Positions 1 through 13,600 of a stretch of DNA of 64,000 nt are shown piece after piece (within the stretch, counting starts at the first letter, position 1; every line of letters begins with the position of its first letter). The position numbers and the translations under genes are program-made. The notes beneath the pieces were generated by a model that worked only from the letters and a program-made list of their open reading frames with translations, did no database searches and was not told where the DNA came from. The DNA comes from Owenia fusiformis (Eukaryota; Annelida; Polychaeta; Sabellida; Oweniidae), in NCBI GenBank assembly GCA_903813345.2, contig CAIIXF020000001.1, positions 7,569,098-7,633,097 on the forward strand, written 5' to 3'.

Positions 1-1258
1 ATTGTTGACATACATCGCTATTTTCGTAATTCAAATGAAAGTTGAACTCCTCCTCTTCATTTTGATACCAAATAGTGGCATACTAGGTACCCTAGAAGCC
101 AACTATGATGTTATTTAGAACAATACCACAGGTTTTTAAATGGACTATATAGGGGTCATACCTTTTGGCGGATGGATATGGAACCTCATACCTTTACATA
201 CATACCTCAAATGGCCACATTGCATACACTTAAACCTTAGACTATATCCTATTTAGTCTGAATTATATTCAGACTATAAGGCACCTATGTTAAAGTTTGG
301 TAATTCAAAATATTTATTTACATAGGAAGTGCTATTCAAAATGGCCGATTGGGTAAAATTAATTTGCACATTTTTACTTCAACTAGCTTTATTTCCACTT
401 GACAATATGCTGTGTTACTTTATATTGCATTTAATTGTACCTTACTATTTAATTGACATTTTGTAATGTTTATTTTTTTGAAGAAATGGTTCCTCTAATT
501 GATAATTTTGTGCAAAAAATTTCACTGCAATTTCCACAGGAAAGTAGTACATCATAACAGACTGACTTCTAGTCAGTCTGTTGGATACATACTAACTTAA
601 ACCTACTATACACACCATTGAAGTTGGCATGGCTTCGTTTTTAAAGTATTAAAAAACACTGTCCTACCCGGAAGTGCTATTTACATGCGTGGAGATTAAA
701 GAATATCGAGTTGGAACCCTGGCTTCCAATCCTCCTTGCCTCCTTGATCAAAAAAATGAAAACATGAAAATTATTCAACTTCCGGTTTTTCAAAATGACT
801 CGTAAAAATATAAATTACACAAATAATATTGAATTGAAACTCTATATATCTACTTACGTTTGATCTTCACAATTATTTCCTGTGGTTGAACCTTACGACG
901 ATGTTCCTGATCTTTCAAGCAAGAGATGAAGTCAAAAGAAACAAAAATGTAAAAATCAGTTTCTGAGGGCCGCCATATTTTTTGTACTGCAGCCACTAGC
1001 AGTCAAAATAGATCTTGTATGTTTTCTCCAATCAAGACTCTATTTACGATATTATAAACAAAACTTGATTAAATATATAACTTAATTATAAATGAATAGA
1101 GTGATATAGTAAAGAAAGTAAATATTTGATCAAAATAAGTGCAGAGTTTAGTACCATTTTGTAAAATCTGCAGTTTATTTACACTGTCAACAAGTTTTGG
1201 AATTTGGACCAAGAGTTTCCAGGTTATAAATGAATAAGTAGCATGCAAATCAATCAAC
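1..1258. other. Upstream flank of the MCCC2-like gene
   Basis: AT-rich sequence in which no coding exon is recognised. A GCCGCCATATTT stretch near 970-981 resembles a YY1-type core-promoter motif read on the minus strand. It could mark a promoter or an untranslated first exon of the gene that follows, but nothing else supports this. Confidence 0.4.
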
Positions 1259-1622
1259 ATGCAAAGACATTATAAACACATCATTTCCAGGTGCTTTAGC
1301 CTGGTAGCCAAAGAGAAGCCAAAGAGGCAAGGTCAAATATTGAGGACTTTGAATGGAGAAGTTGACACTTCTTCAGAACATTTTCAAAACAATTTAGAAC
1401 ATTCCAAGAGCCTTGCTGAAAAGTACAAACAAGTGTTATCTGTGGCTGAGGCTGGTGGTGGTGAAAAGGGAAAACAGCTTCATGTCGTGCGTAACAAAAA
1501 AATTCTGATACGAGATCGCTTGAAGCTTTTATTAGATGAAGATTCAGAGTTTCTCGAATTGTCGCCATTAGCGGGTATGGGAATGGAATATGGCGACATC
1601 CCATGTGCAAGTAATGTAAATG
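1259..1622 (+). CDS. MCCC2-like: MCCC2-like exon 1
   Basis: Starts at ATG 1259 and ends before GTATGT at 1623, in phase 1. It encodes the putative presequence and the N-terminal carboxyltransferase region as far as ASNVN. An AG at 1289-1290 after TCATTTCC could instead be an acceptor from an undetected upstream exon. The 564-residue total favours the ATG chosen here. Confidence 0.85.
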
Positions 1623-4600
1623 GTATGTAGCATTGCCACGGTTATACCAGGCTTTCACGATAACACTACCATGGTCATGGCAGTATCCTGTGAAACTTAA
1701 AAACTTTAATAACATGGTGACGGTTGTGCCAGGCATAAGTCTTGCAATAGATAGCACTGTTAAAAAGGCATAAAAATTAGATTTAACCCATACTGTAATT
1801 TCCCTGTTCAACTCTGTATCTGTGTTACTTTTTCCAATTAAAGCAAATACATGTTCAATCTTCAAAATTATTTTCAGGTATTGGAAAAATCCATGGAAGA
1901 TGGTGTATGGTACTGGGAAATGATGCAACCACCAAGGGAGGTACTATCTTCCCTATATCTATCAAGAAGAACCTACGTAGTCAGAAGATAGCAGAGGAGA
2001 ACATGTTACCTTGTGTGTATATAGTTGACAGTGGTGGAGCATTCTTGCCTCTTCAGGTAAAAGCATCCTCTGGCCACAGTGCTCCAAGATCCAGAATGAG
2101 TTCTGTAACCCTATATTATACAGAGGATGGGTAAAAAGTTTGAACATCTCATTCATAAACAATCGTTGCTTTAGATTCAAATCATGCTTAAACAATACAT
2201 TTGCAGTATAATGATCATTCGGCAACTGAGTATTTTATTATCAAACTATACATTATTTTTTATTTTCAGTCGGATATATTCCCTGACAGAGATCATGGGG
2301 GACAGAATTTTAACAATGAAGCGGTGATGTCATCTAAAGGAATTCCTCAGGTATAAAAACAAAATGGCCATGTTTACAGTTGGATTGAAACACATTTGCT
2401 CCAAATTCCTTAGATATGGTCATACTTACTTTTGTTGCAATTGTTCTTGCAAAAGAAGTCATGAGAGGGATATTGGATATCCCTACAAGATCTCAGCCAG
2501 CTGATTTTTGCAATGAGTACATGGACTTTCCTCTCACTTCAAGGATTGCTTCCAAAAGGTGTAACATGAGTGGGTGCATGGTCAAACAGCAGGTCTGCAT
2601 TAATGCTCATTGCTCATGGTGCCTACATGAGCTCATGAGTACCATAAAAAAGTTAGCCTCTAATTGATTTTTGTTCTAGCTACATATTCCCAAAATAAAT
2701 CCCTGATATGTGACTGTTACTTTCAACACTCAAAACACTGTCCTAAAGTGATGCCAGAACTTGGGTCAACATTCAGCCATTCTTATATTTGTTGTAACAC
2801 CATATAGTCTAATAGTTACCATAGCAAGAGTGAAAAGTGATTCAAATTACAGTTGAACTGTTGGAGTCTCTATGTTTTTTTATCAAAAGATGATATTGCC
2901 ATTAATTCATATAGGTACATGCACAGGTCGTACATGAGGGACCCATTCCCAAGTGACATTACACATTATTATGTGTGTTTTAGGTAGCTATAGTATGTGG
3001 CAGTTGTACAGCAGGGGGCGCCTATGTTCCAACTATGGCTACAGAGGCTGTCATTGTACACAAGATAGGAACTATTTTCCTCGGTGGACCCCCACTTGTT
3101 TATGCAGCTCTGGGAGAGGTGGTCTCGCAGGAAGATCTTGGGGGTGGAATGATGCATTCTAGGTACACAATGAAACTTCTGTAAAAATCCTTGTTTTCAC
3201 TAAAAAGTGCTCCATTTGGAAGATGTTCCATAATTGGAGGCTCAATTTAATATTCCATGTGTCAATTCAAAGATTCCAATTTCAAGATGTTTCGCTTAAA
3301 GTGCAAAAATAATGTGTAAGAGATATGGCCCTCAAATACCCCTTTTTGATAACTTAAGATCAGAATTATGAAGAGAATGGTTAATATTAGTTTGATTTTT
3401 CAAGCTATATATTTCAAGTTCAATATCGATTATTTAAGGAATAAAGAATTGTGTTTTATTCTCTATTGGAAATTTAAAAGCATGAGTGCATGTACTAATT
3501 CATACACATAATGCTCGAAGACGAAGCCTGAGTACATTATGAGGATGGATTAGTACATGCATGCATGCCTTTCAATCCAATGAAGAATGATACAGGGTTC
3601 ATTATGAAACCAAAATGCACTTAAAAATAATGTTTCTGCTCAGTTGACAATATACCTTGAATTAATGCACTGAAATACTATAAACTGATTGGCTGAGACA
3701 CACTTTGCATATTTGATTATCTAGTACAACAGGGAGCACCAGCCCTTCATTCTGTTGCTTCGTTTTTTAACATTTGCATCTAAAATCTTCAATTCAATAG
3801 AATATGCAAAGATTGTACGGAAATTCAGATGAAAAATCGTCATACTGTTTAAATGGATTCCTTCATTTTACACTCATTTTCTTTGCTGCCATTTTAAGGT
3901 TTACACTCAAATATATAGAATTACTACTTGCTCTGTTTCCAGTGTGAGTGGTTGCACAGACTACTATGAAAAAACAGAAGAAGATGCATTTCAAACGGGA
4001 CGTGATATTATTGCTTGTTTAAACATTGACGAACCTGAGGACCTCATTGACTTCGAAGACCCCTTGTACAACATAAATGACATCCCTGGTATCATTCCAG
4101 TGGACAATCAGCACAACATGGACATATACAAAGTAATTTTTATTTTTATGATTTAATCTGATCATGGAATCTGACATGCACCATTAGAGACTACATATTA
4201 GATGCATTGACTTATATCAGATCCACTTCATATCAAATAAGTAATATACCAATAAAATTAATATATAGTTTGATAGATTTATAGCAACCATTTTCTATTT
4301 TGCAAAAGTAAACACTTATTTATAGGAGTAGCTGGCTTGCTTTAGTTGGTTACGCAGTATTTTTGAACCCTCAAAGACATTGTTCCAAAGTTTAAGTATC
4401 CTTTAGATGTCATTGCCCCATCCCCTGAGTTAAGCATATATCAAGTTTGTGGGTCTGGAAAACAGTAAATGAACTCAGTGACTAATAAGTAAGTTCACCA
4501 TTACATTACAGGTATTATCTCGGTTGGTTGATGGCAGTAGATTCCATGAGTATAAGGCACTATATGGGCCAACGCTTGTCACCGGGTTTGCCTTCATACA

Positions 4601-7600
4601 TGGGTAAGTGTTACTAAAACTGTATTTTACTATCATGATATCCCAATTACATGGCCACTGGTTGAAATTTGGAAAGTTGAACCAAAGTACCAAGAGATGC
4701 ACATCTCTGATTTCTAAAGATTTGTCAGTGTAAATGGTATAATATTACATTGCAGATTATCCAAGTACACACCCTTTGAACAAATTGTCATATCTTATAT
4801 GGATCCACATTTGTGTGAACACGAACATGATAAAACATGAATATGTACAATATGAATTATCGAGAGTATATAAAACCTGATCTTGCCTTTATTCCTAGGC
4901 ACCTTACAGGTATTTTAGGCAACAACCAGGGAAGTATCTCTGAACAGGCAGCGTTAAAAGCCACAAACTTTATACAACTCTGTAGACAGAGGAGATGTCC
5001 AATTATATTTCTACAGAATACAACTCCTGAACAACACATTGCTCAGACTACAGAGGCAGGTATGTGTGCTACTAAGGAATAAAATGTTTCAGAAATTGAT
5101 GAGATTTGAATTAGAATATGCACAACTGACACTGGCAGATCCAGAAGCTAAAAAAAGCCAAAATATTTTTGGGCCATCCTGGGGGGGGGGGCATGCTAAA
5201 GTAAGTTGATGTTACTTATGATAATGTTGTTTTTATTTTGAAGGTTTTAACCCCTTTACATTCCAAAAGTGTTCCTTGACATTTCGTTTTCGCCTTTGAA
5301 AAATTTCACCTCATAAATTAAACACATTAACTTTACTGCCTAGATCCCCTTGTATAAAACAATCTCACACAACATCGTATAGATGTTATAATTGTTTTTT
5401 GGGAGAAAATCAATGAAGAATATTTCTGTTTGTAATGAATTGTGCTATTTCAGCAATTGAATATAGTAAAAGAGTGAAGGCCCAAGCTGCAATGATGTCT
5501 GCCGTAGCCTGTGCAGATGTCCCAAAAATAACTATAATCATTGGAAATAGTTATGGTGCTGAAAATTATGCAATGGTAAATATATTAAAGGGTGATATCT
5601 ACAAGTGGACTATCATACACTAAAAGTCCCTAACCATGGGAATTAAGTACTGTATCTGGTATTATGTTCAGTAATATCCCTTTTTAAAAAATTTTAGATT
5701 GAGAAATGCCTATAATACTTTGGAAATATATTATGTCTGTTGTGAGTAGCTACTCCCATCATGAAATCAGGGGAATAAAAAGGGAATACCTCCATCTTTT
5801 TTACATTATTTTTTGCATATATCCATCCATCTCTCTGGATGATGACTCGAATGCCAGTGGTATAATTTCATTCAATTATAGGCATGTCCCTTGTTAGACT
5901 ATCGTCAAAAGAGTTACAAAATAGTTACCCAGACCTTTTGTGAATGAACTCTGCAATTAATACATTGCATAAGTACCTCATTAGCTAAAACTTTTCTCTT
6001 ACTGTGTTTTGTATTCAGGCTGGCAGGTCAATGAGCCCAAGCTTTCTGTTTGTGTGGCCCAATGCTAGGACCTGTCTGATGCAAGAAGAGCTTCTTGGCC
6101 AAGAAACTGTCCAGGTAACATCCAGATTTAATCCTTTCTATTGTGTTATTTATTTCTTATAAGCTAAAATAAATACTTCACAATGTGGGCCAAAAATGTT
6201 TATATTTTTCACTGGGTTAAAACTTTCTAAACCATGTATTTTTAAAGAAAATTGCGGGAGCAAAAATGTCACAAATATATCTTATTGGGTATCTGTTTTA
6301 GAAAAGTTTGCAGACACTGGGGATGATGAGCGTTATGTAGAATGTTTTAAGACTTTAAATTATGTTTCATAAAAATAGGCTCCAAAGTAAATTTAAACAT
6401 TTATCTACTGTAAAAAGTCACCCCTGTACCTCTATTTTATAAAAATCTGTGATAAACATCATCATTACTAATTCAAGAGAAAGTCCATGCTAATTGGTAG
6501 AAAAAACTTATTATGGTATACATTTTTTAATAACAATGTTGCCATACAAAATTGAAAATAAAATCCAGAGATATCAGACAATTCCAGAGTCAAACTGCAT
6601 ATATCTTCATGAAAATGTTAGATTTCAAAGCAACAATTTAAATGGACTCCAAACCTACCCTCACAGCCATCCATTTCATACCATTCCTTTTTAATTTGAA
6701 ACATTTAAAACTATACATATCAGAATTTTACCTTATCAGAAGTCCAAAGTTTCATAAAAAATATTGGTTACATGTCATAATAAATACATAATTATACACA
6801 CATCAAAATAACATGTTACACAATTGATAAGAATGAAATGTCCAGGGGGTGAAATGTCCAAGGGATGAAAAGTCCCAGGATGAAATTGAAATATCAAGGG
6901 GGGAAATGTCTAAGGGGTAAACATCTAGGGGATGTAATGTCTAAGGGATGAGCAGTCTAGGGGTGAAATGTCTTGATACCCTCTGCTAGTAATGATATAA
7001 CTACATAACTACCATACAAATCAAGACAAATGATTAGATTTAAATGGAGGAAGTCAGTCCAATTTAAATCAATTTGGTGATAGGTCCTTTTAGTAATATG
7101 TATATTACTTTTTGAAAAAATATGCATGTATTGGCATGATCATTATTCATACATACTGCATGTGGTTCATAAAATACCCCATGGAAGTGAAAATAGAAGA
7201 AGATAAAGCGACCAAAAGGATACTTCATTCAATGTATACTGTAAACATTCACTTTTCTGTTTTCTCAGACAATTGTATGCATATGATATGGACCATATAA
7301 ATATTTTAACCTCCCAAAGATGTCACATGTATTTGATCCCTGAAAATCTTTGCTTTTCATTTACACATACAAACATAAATAATGACATATTTGAGTTACC
7401 CTGTATATTGAGCTGGATGTCAAATTGGAGTTGTTGCTCCCATAAGTAGAATGAGCTGTAGCTAATTGAAAAGATTATATTGAACATCTATTTTCACATT
7501 CCTGGCACAAACAAGTCCAAAATGCTTTCTCGGCAAGTGTCACATGATTTCTTGATCGCGCCTTCCTGATGTCCTAATAAACACTTGATTTATATTTTAA

Positions 7601-10600
7601 ATTATATTTTCTGCTCCAACCTAGGTGTTTTTTCCTACCTCCCACACAATGTATGTCTGATTTCTTTCAAATTAATTAAATATTTGAATACAACAGTTCC
7701 ATTTTTAATTTTCAGTAGTTGCTTCTCGTAATGATTTTATTGGATTACTAAATGTTTTACATAAAAATGTTTATTCTGCTTCATTCAAATATTACTATTT
7801 TTGGCGAAAGGAGTCTGCAAAGGTGCCACAAAAGCAGTGAATGAAGAAATATAATCGGATTAGCTAATTAAGCAAATCCACCTAATTAAGCTAATTAGGC
7901 AACTTTAATTAGCCTATTATAGCTGATTCCTTAAAGTAAGTCATATAAATGGTAAATTCTTAACATACTTACATAAATTGCTGGTCAGTAAGTAAATCCA
8001 GTAAGTAAATCCAGGCCCAAATTATCAAGGAATTAATGTATTATATTGCAACATTAATGGTAAAATTTCTGAAGGTGAAAAAAGTAACCGATTTGTCGAA
8101 CTTGGTATAACAGCTAAACTTCAAAATTGCCATATTTTATCAGTTTGTGAAGCAGGGAAAAACCTGGATCTGAATAAACTAGTTATTGAGGGTTTTCATA
8201 AACCATACCAACCACATAACCCCTTGGGTAGAGGTATACTGCTATATGTTGATGAAAAGCTAGCGTTTAAACCTAGAGAAGATCTTAGCACAATTAATGA
8301 GATTGGTTGGGTAGAAATAGTAGTTGATCATAAAAAAATCCTAATTGGCACATGTTATAGGTCGCCATCAATGACATTGATTGGGGATATTGAACAATTT
8401 AATACTCTTCTAGAGCAAAGCTTAGATACTGCCATTAGGGAGAGGAAGTACGACATGATTCTATTGAATGGGGATTTTAATGCCAAGAGCAAGTTCTTCT
8501 ATGATCATGATATTGATAATTTTGCAGGGACTAAACTGTATGAGACAATGACAACCCTCGGTTTTGAACAATTTATTCATGAGCCAACTAGGATTACAGA
8601 AAATAGCAAAACTTGCATAGATCTTGTTTTTTCAAATTCTCCAGGCTTTATGCTTGGAAATGAGATTTTAGCACCAATAGGTGGCAGTGACCATAGCACT
8701 GTGGTGTCACATATACAGCTAGCTGCAAATAAACAACAGTCAAAACATATAACTAAGACATGGCAATATAAAGATTGCAACCAGCCTGCTCTGAACAATG
8801 AAATTAATACTATAAATTGGAATGATATTATTAATATTGGGTCAATTGATGACTCTTGTCTCAATTTTTCATCTAAATTGTCTTCTGTTTTTGACCAATA
8901 CATACCACACAAATTGAAAGTGAGGAATTCAAATGACATGCCTTGGTTTAATGATGAAATCAAAATGGCAATAAATAGGCGTGACAAATATTATAAGAAA
9001 TTCAAAAGAAATAATACTTTTGACTCAAAATTGAAATATAAAAATAAAGTTGAAATCTTAGGAAGACTCATTGATAAGGCCAAGGAGAATTATGAAAATG
9101 AAATTTGTGAAAATCTTCAGACATATTCTAGCGGAGATCACTTTTACTGGAATGCAATTAAGAAACTACTTGGAAATAAGTTCTCCTCTGGAATTCCAAC
9201 TTTGAGTAATCCATCTTTGACCAAGGTTTGTAGCTCTGATGAAGATAAAAGAAATGAATTCTTAAATTTGTTTGTGGGAAAATTTCATTATGATACCTCA
9301 AATACAACAATTGATTTACCACTTTTTCCAACTAGAACAAATAAGACACTTACTTGCAATTTGACCACGCCAGCAGAAATACGGAGCCTTATAGTTGACC
9401 TTGACACTTCAAAAAGTGAGGGACTAGATGGAATCACAAATAAAATGCTTGTAATGAGTGCTTTCTCTATTGATAAACCACTAGCTCTAATTTTCAACAG
9501 AATTCTTTCTGAAAATATTTTTCCTAGATCTTGGAAGGATGGGATAATTATTCCCATTTATAAAAATAAGGGTGATAAGTCAGACAGCTCTAATTATAGG
9601 CCTGTAACACTTCTTTCTACTATATCTAAATTGTTTGAAAAGGTTTTACAAAAACAGGTAATGAAATTTCTGTTAGACAATAATTTACTATATGAAAATC
9701 AGTCAGGCTTTTTACCTGGTCATAGTACTGACAGTCAACTTCTCAGCATAACAAACTTCATTTTTAGTAATTTCGAAAAACAAACTGATGTGAGAGGAAT
9801 TTTTTTGGACCTGGAATCTGCATTTGATAAAGTCAAGCACAATTTACTCATTCACAAGTTAAAATCATATGGTTTTGATGAAAATATCTTGACTCTAATT
9901 AAATCATACCTAAGTAATAGAAGAGTATGTACGCGCTTAAACGGGACTTTATCTGAATTTTCAGAAGAAAACTACATAAACAGCGGTGTTCCACAGGGTT
10001 CCATTTTAGGTCCCATCCTGTTTTTGCTTTTCATTAATGACCTACCAGAGGTCATTCAGTCAAAATGTTTCATTTATGCCGACGACACATCCATATATGT
10101 GCCCGTTCAAAAGTCCGAGGATATTGCAGTATCAAACTTATTACTACAGCGTGACTTGGATAATGTTTACGACTGGTCAAGAGTATGGGGCTTAAATTTC
10201 AAGCCCTCTAAAACCAAAGAAATTATTTTCTCCAAATCTGGTCGAGCCCAAAGAAATTACCCTATTTTGACCTTAAGCGACAGAGAAATAGAGAGAGTAA
10301 AACACCATAAACACCTTGGCGTTATCTTAGATAACCACCTTGATTTCAAAGAACATATAGACCAGCTTAAATTAAAAATAAACAAAATGCTAAATCCTTT
10401 AATCGCTTTAAAAAATAGAATCTCATCCAAACATCTTGAAAGAATGTACCTATCTTTTATTTTGCCTAAAATAGAATTCGGCTCTATCTTTTACAACTGC
10501 GCACCAAACTATGCCTTAATCACACTCGACAGGCTGCATTATAGAGCAGCCTTAGTAGTGACTGGGGCCATAAAGGGTTCCTCCGAGATCAAAGTTCTAT

Positions 10601-13600
10601 CCGCTTTAAATTGGAAATCTTTAAGTGAAAGAAGACAAGAAAAAATGGCAACTCTTATGTACAAAGTTACCAAAAACAAAGTCCCTCGCTATGTTCATGA
10701 CATATACAGAAATCTTCAAAATCCTGGGGTAGAGCGTGCTCTTCGTGCCCGACACGAATACAACATTCCTGCTAGATCATCCACAAAATTCACAAATTCA
10801 CCAGCCATTGCACCAATAAGAATATGGAAAACTATCTCTTTTGACGTCAAGAACAGTCCCTCAATATCAGCCTTTAAGTCACGTTACAATAAATGGAAAT
10901 ATAACCCCAACCCCCGTTCAGTGCTGACCACAAAACTAAACCTCAAAAGATCTATCGAAATTAAATTGAATCGTATCCGAGTTGACCTGGCATCCAGAGC
11001 AGATTTTTACAGACACAATTTTAAAGAGTTTACAGATCCCAGTTGCCCCTGTGGCTTTCAACAGCAAACTAAGTCTCATTTACTCCTTGATTGCCCTCTA
11101 TCGAATGGAGCCAGAGAAGTTTTTACCCAAAACCTGAAGGAGCTGCCTAGTTTTAATTATAACAACTTTGCCACTTTAACAAAGTCTAGTAAAATCAAGA
11201 TTATGCTTTTTGGAGATTGTAAACTTTCAGATGAATGTAACAAAGAAATTACCAATTTATCAGCAAATCTTATAGACAAAATCATCTGATACTTTATAAA
11301 AATTCATGATCGTAAGGACAAAGTTCAACCCATCTTTCATCAATCATTATCATTCATTCCTTACATTTCCCATAAGGACTATGTAACTCTTATAAAAGAC
11401 ATGACACATGTTTTGAGAACCATTATTAATATATGTTAATTTGCAAATTTTATAAAGGGAGGCCAATAATGTAATGTTTTACCTAGGCCTTCCTAGTATG
11501 TTAACAAGTGTATAATCTTAATGCAAATAAATAAAACTTAACCTTAAAAAAAAAAAAAAAAAAATTGCTGGTCAGTTGTTATTTCATACTAAACCTGATG
11601 AGGTGATAGGGGCTGGGTAGGTGGGTTTTTGCAATGCTGCTGACTGTTTGCTGGCTCTAGCTAGTCTAACTGAAGTTCTAATCATAATTCAGTGCCTCTG
11701 TTCTGATGCCTTCATCACAAATTACCTATAAACCTACATTTTGGCTTCTAATTGGTATACTGCAACATTCAAGCATGAATAAAACTGCATATTGTAAGCT
11801 TATTAACTAAAGGTCAGCATGGGTAAATAAAACTAAAAGGACCTGTCCAATTTTATATGGAATTTTAAGCAAAACAAGCTTAAGCTTACGGCACCAATTT
11901 CAAACTCCTTTTCAATGCTTTAAACTTCATTCAGTTCATAAATCAAATTATTTCATAATTTTCATTTATTCTGCTTCATTCAAATATTACTATTTTTGGC
12001 GAAAGGAGTCTGCAAAGGTGCCGCAAAAGCAGTGAATGAAGAAATATAATCGGATTAGCTAATTAAGCAAATCCACCTAATTAAGCTAATTAGGCAACTT
12101 TAATTAGCCTATAATAGCTACTTTTAGGTGCGGGTTCACGAAAAAGGCCATATCAAATTTTATCAAATATAATTCAATTACTTACAACTTTTACATGCAG
12201 CTGCATAAAATTTGATGAACCCCACCAAAAAAGATAATGCATATAAAAAAATTCAAACACCTTCCCCAAGGTTGGTGTCGAACATATGCTGAGGCTCATA
12301 TTAATATTTTCATGTCATAACCTTCTGACTCAACAAATTTACGTACAAAAATTAAATTCAGTGTTCTTATATTAGATTTTCATTTTTCCAATTTGCAAAT
12401 TGTTTTGTGTGCTTATTAAATCAGTAAGCCATATCTCATCGGTAACAAGTCAAAAAATGACTTGTTACGCTTCTTTGGCGTAATAGGGGTTGCACCAATG
12501 GCATGAATGTGGCACATTCACTGGGAACCTTCCTAGCAGACTATTAAGTGTAAATTCTCTAGTCAGATCGGCTGATGGAACATGTTTTTTTGGCATTGCC
12601 AGTTGGCCGAGCAGTCTACAGCGCCAGAATCTCAGCTTGACAAAGACGTCATAACCATCAGGTCGTGAGTTGAAGACGCGTGAGCTTCTTGTATTTATTC
12701 AATTCTGCATAATAAAATATATCGCATAATTAATAACACGTAGATTGTTACTTTGCTGTGAATAACTTACATTTTCGCTAAAACTTACATGTCCAAAGTG
12801 TGATGTGCTGTGTATGATATGCCTACAAATCAGCAAGTAAAAACGTTAAGACAGGTAAACATTTATAGATAAACAGTCTCTTGGAATATTTTGCCAACCT
12901 TAATTTGACCCCTCTAACTAAACCTAACAAGTACAACATGTTATCAATTCCTGACCCTTTGTAATTGAGGAGATAATGGGAAAATCTGGATATAAAGTAT
13001 CAAGTAACATCTCATATCATATCTTATAGACATATTGCTCCCCCCCCCCCTCCGTCCTTCCCCCCTCCGTCCTATTTTAATTATTTTCGATTATTTTTTA
13101 TACAACCTATGGAAACATATTTTGTAAAGTCATTAAGGTCATTAATTTTATGATGATAATGTCACTTACAAATATTTATTGCAGGTTGTGTAGACTGTTG
13201 ATGCTTGATTTAAAGCAAAAACATTGACTTTTTCACATTGGTGGCGTTGCGCCTTTTTTAATAGATCTTATACCTAAGAAGAGAATCGGCTAAAAAAAAT
13301 TAGTAGAATACGCGACATATTTTACCATACCGTGCGCCTTGTCAGTTTCAATGATCTTATAGTATTCTTCAAGCACTGTATGTTCATACACCAATTGCAC
13401 TGCTTCATACATGAAGCATACACCACTTGTTTGCTTAGAGATCCGCTGATCTCCCATACATATTTAAATTTTTGTTTCAGATCTGCTGATCTTATCCCTT
13501 TATTATATAGTGTTTGCTTAGAGATCCGCTGATCTCCCATACATATTTAAATTTTTGTTTCAGATCTGCTAATCTTATCCCTATACAGTATATATACATT

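Noticed and set aside
1296-1928. 210-codon minus-strand frame
   Set aside because: Antisense shadow of MCCC2-like exons 1 and 2 and their intron.
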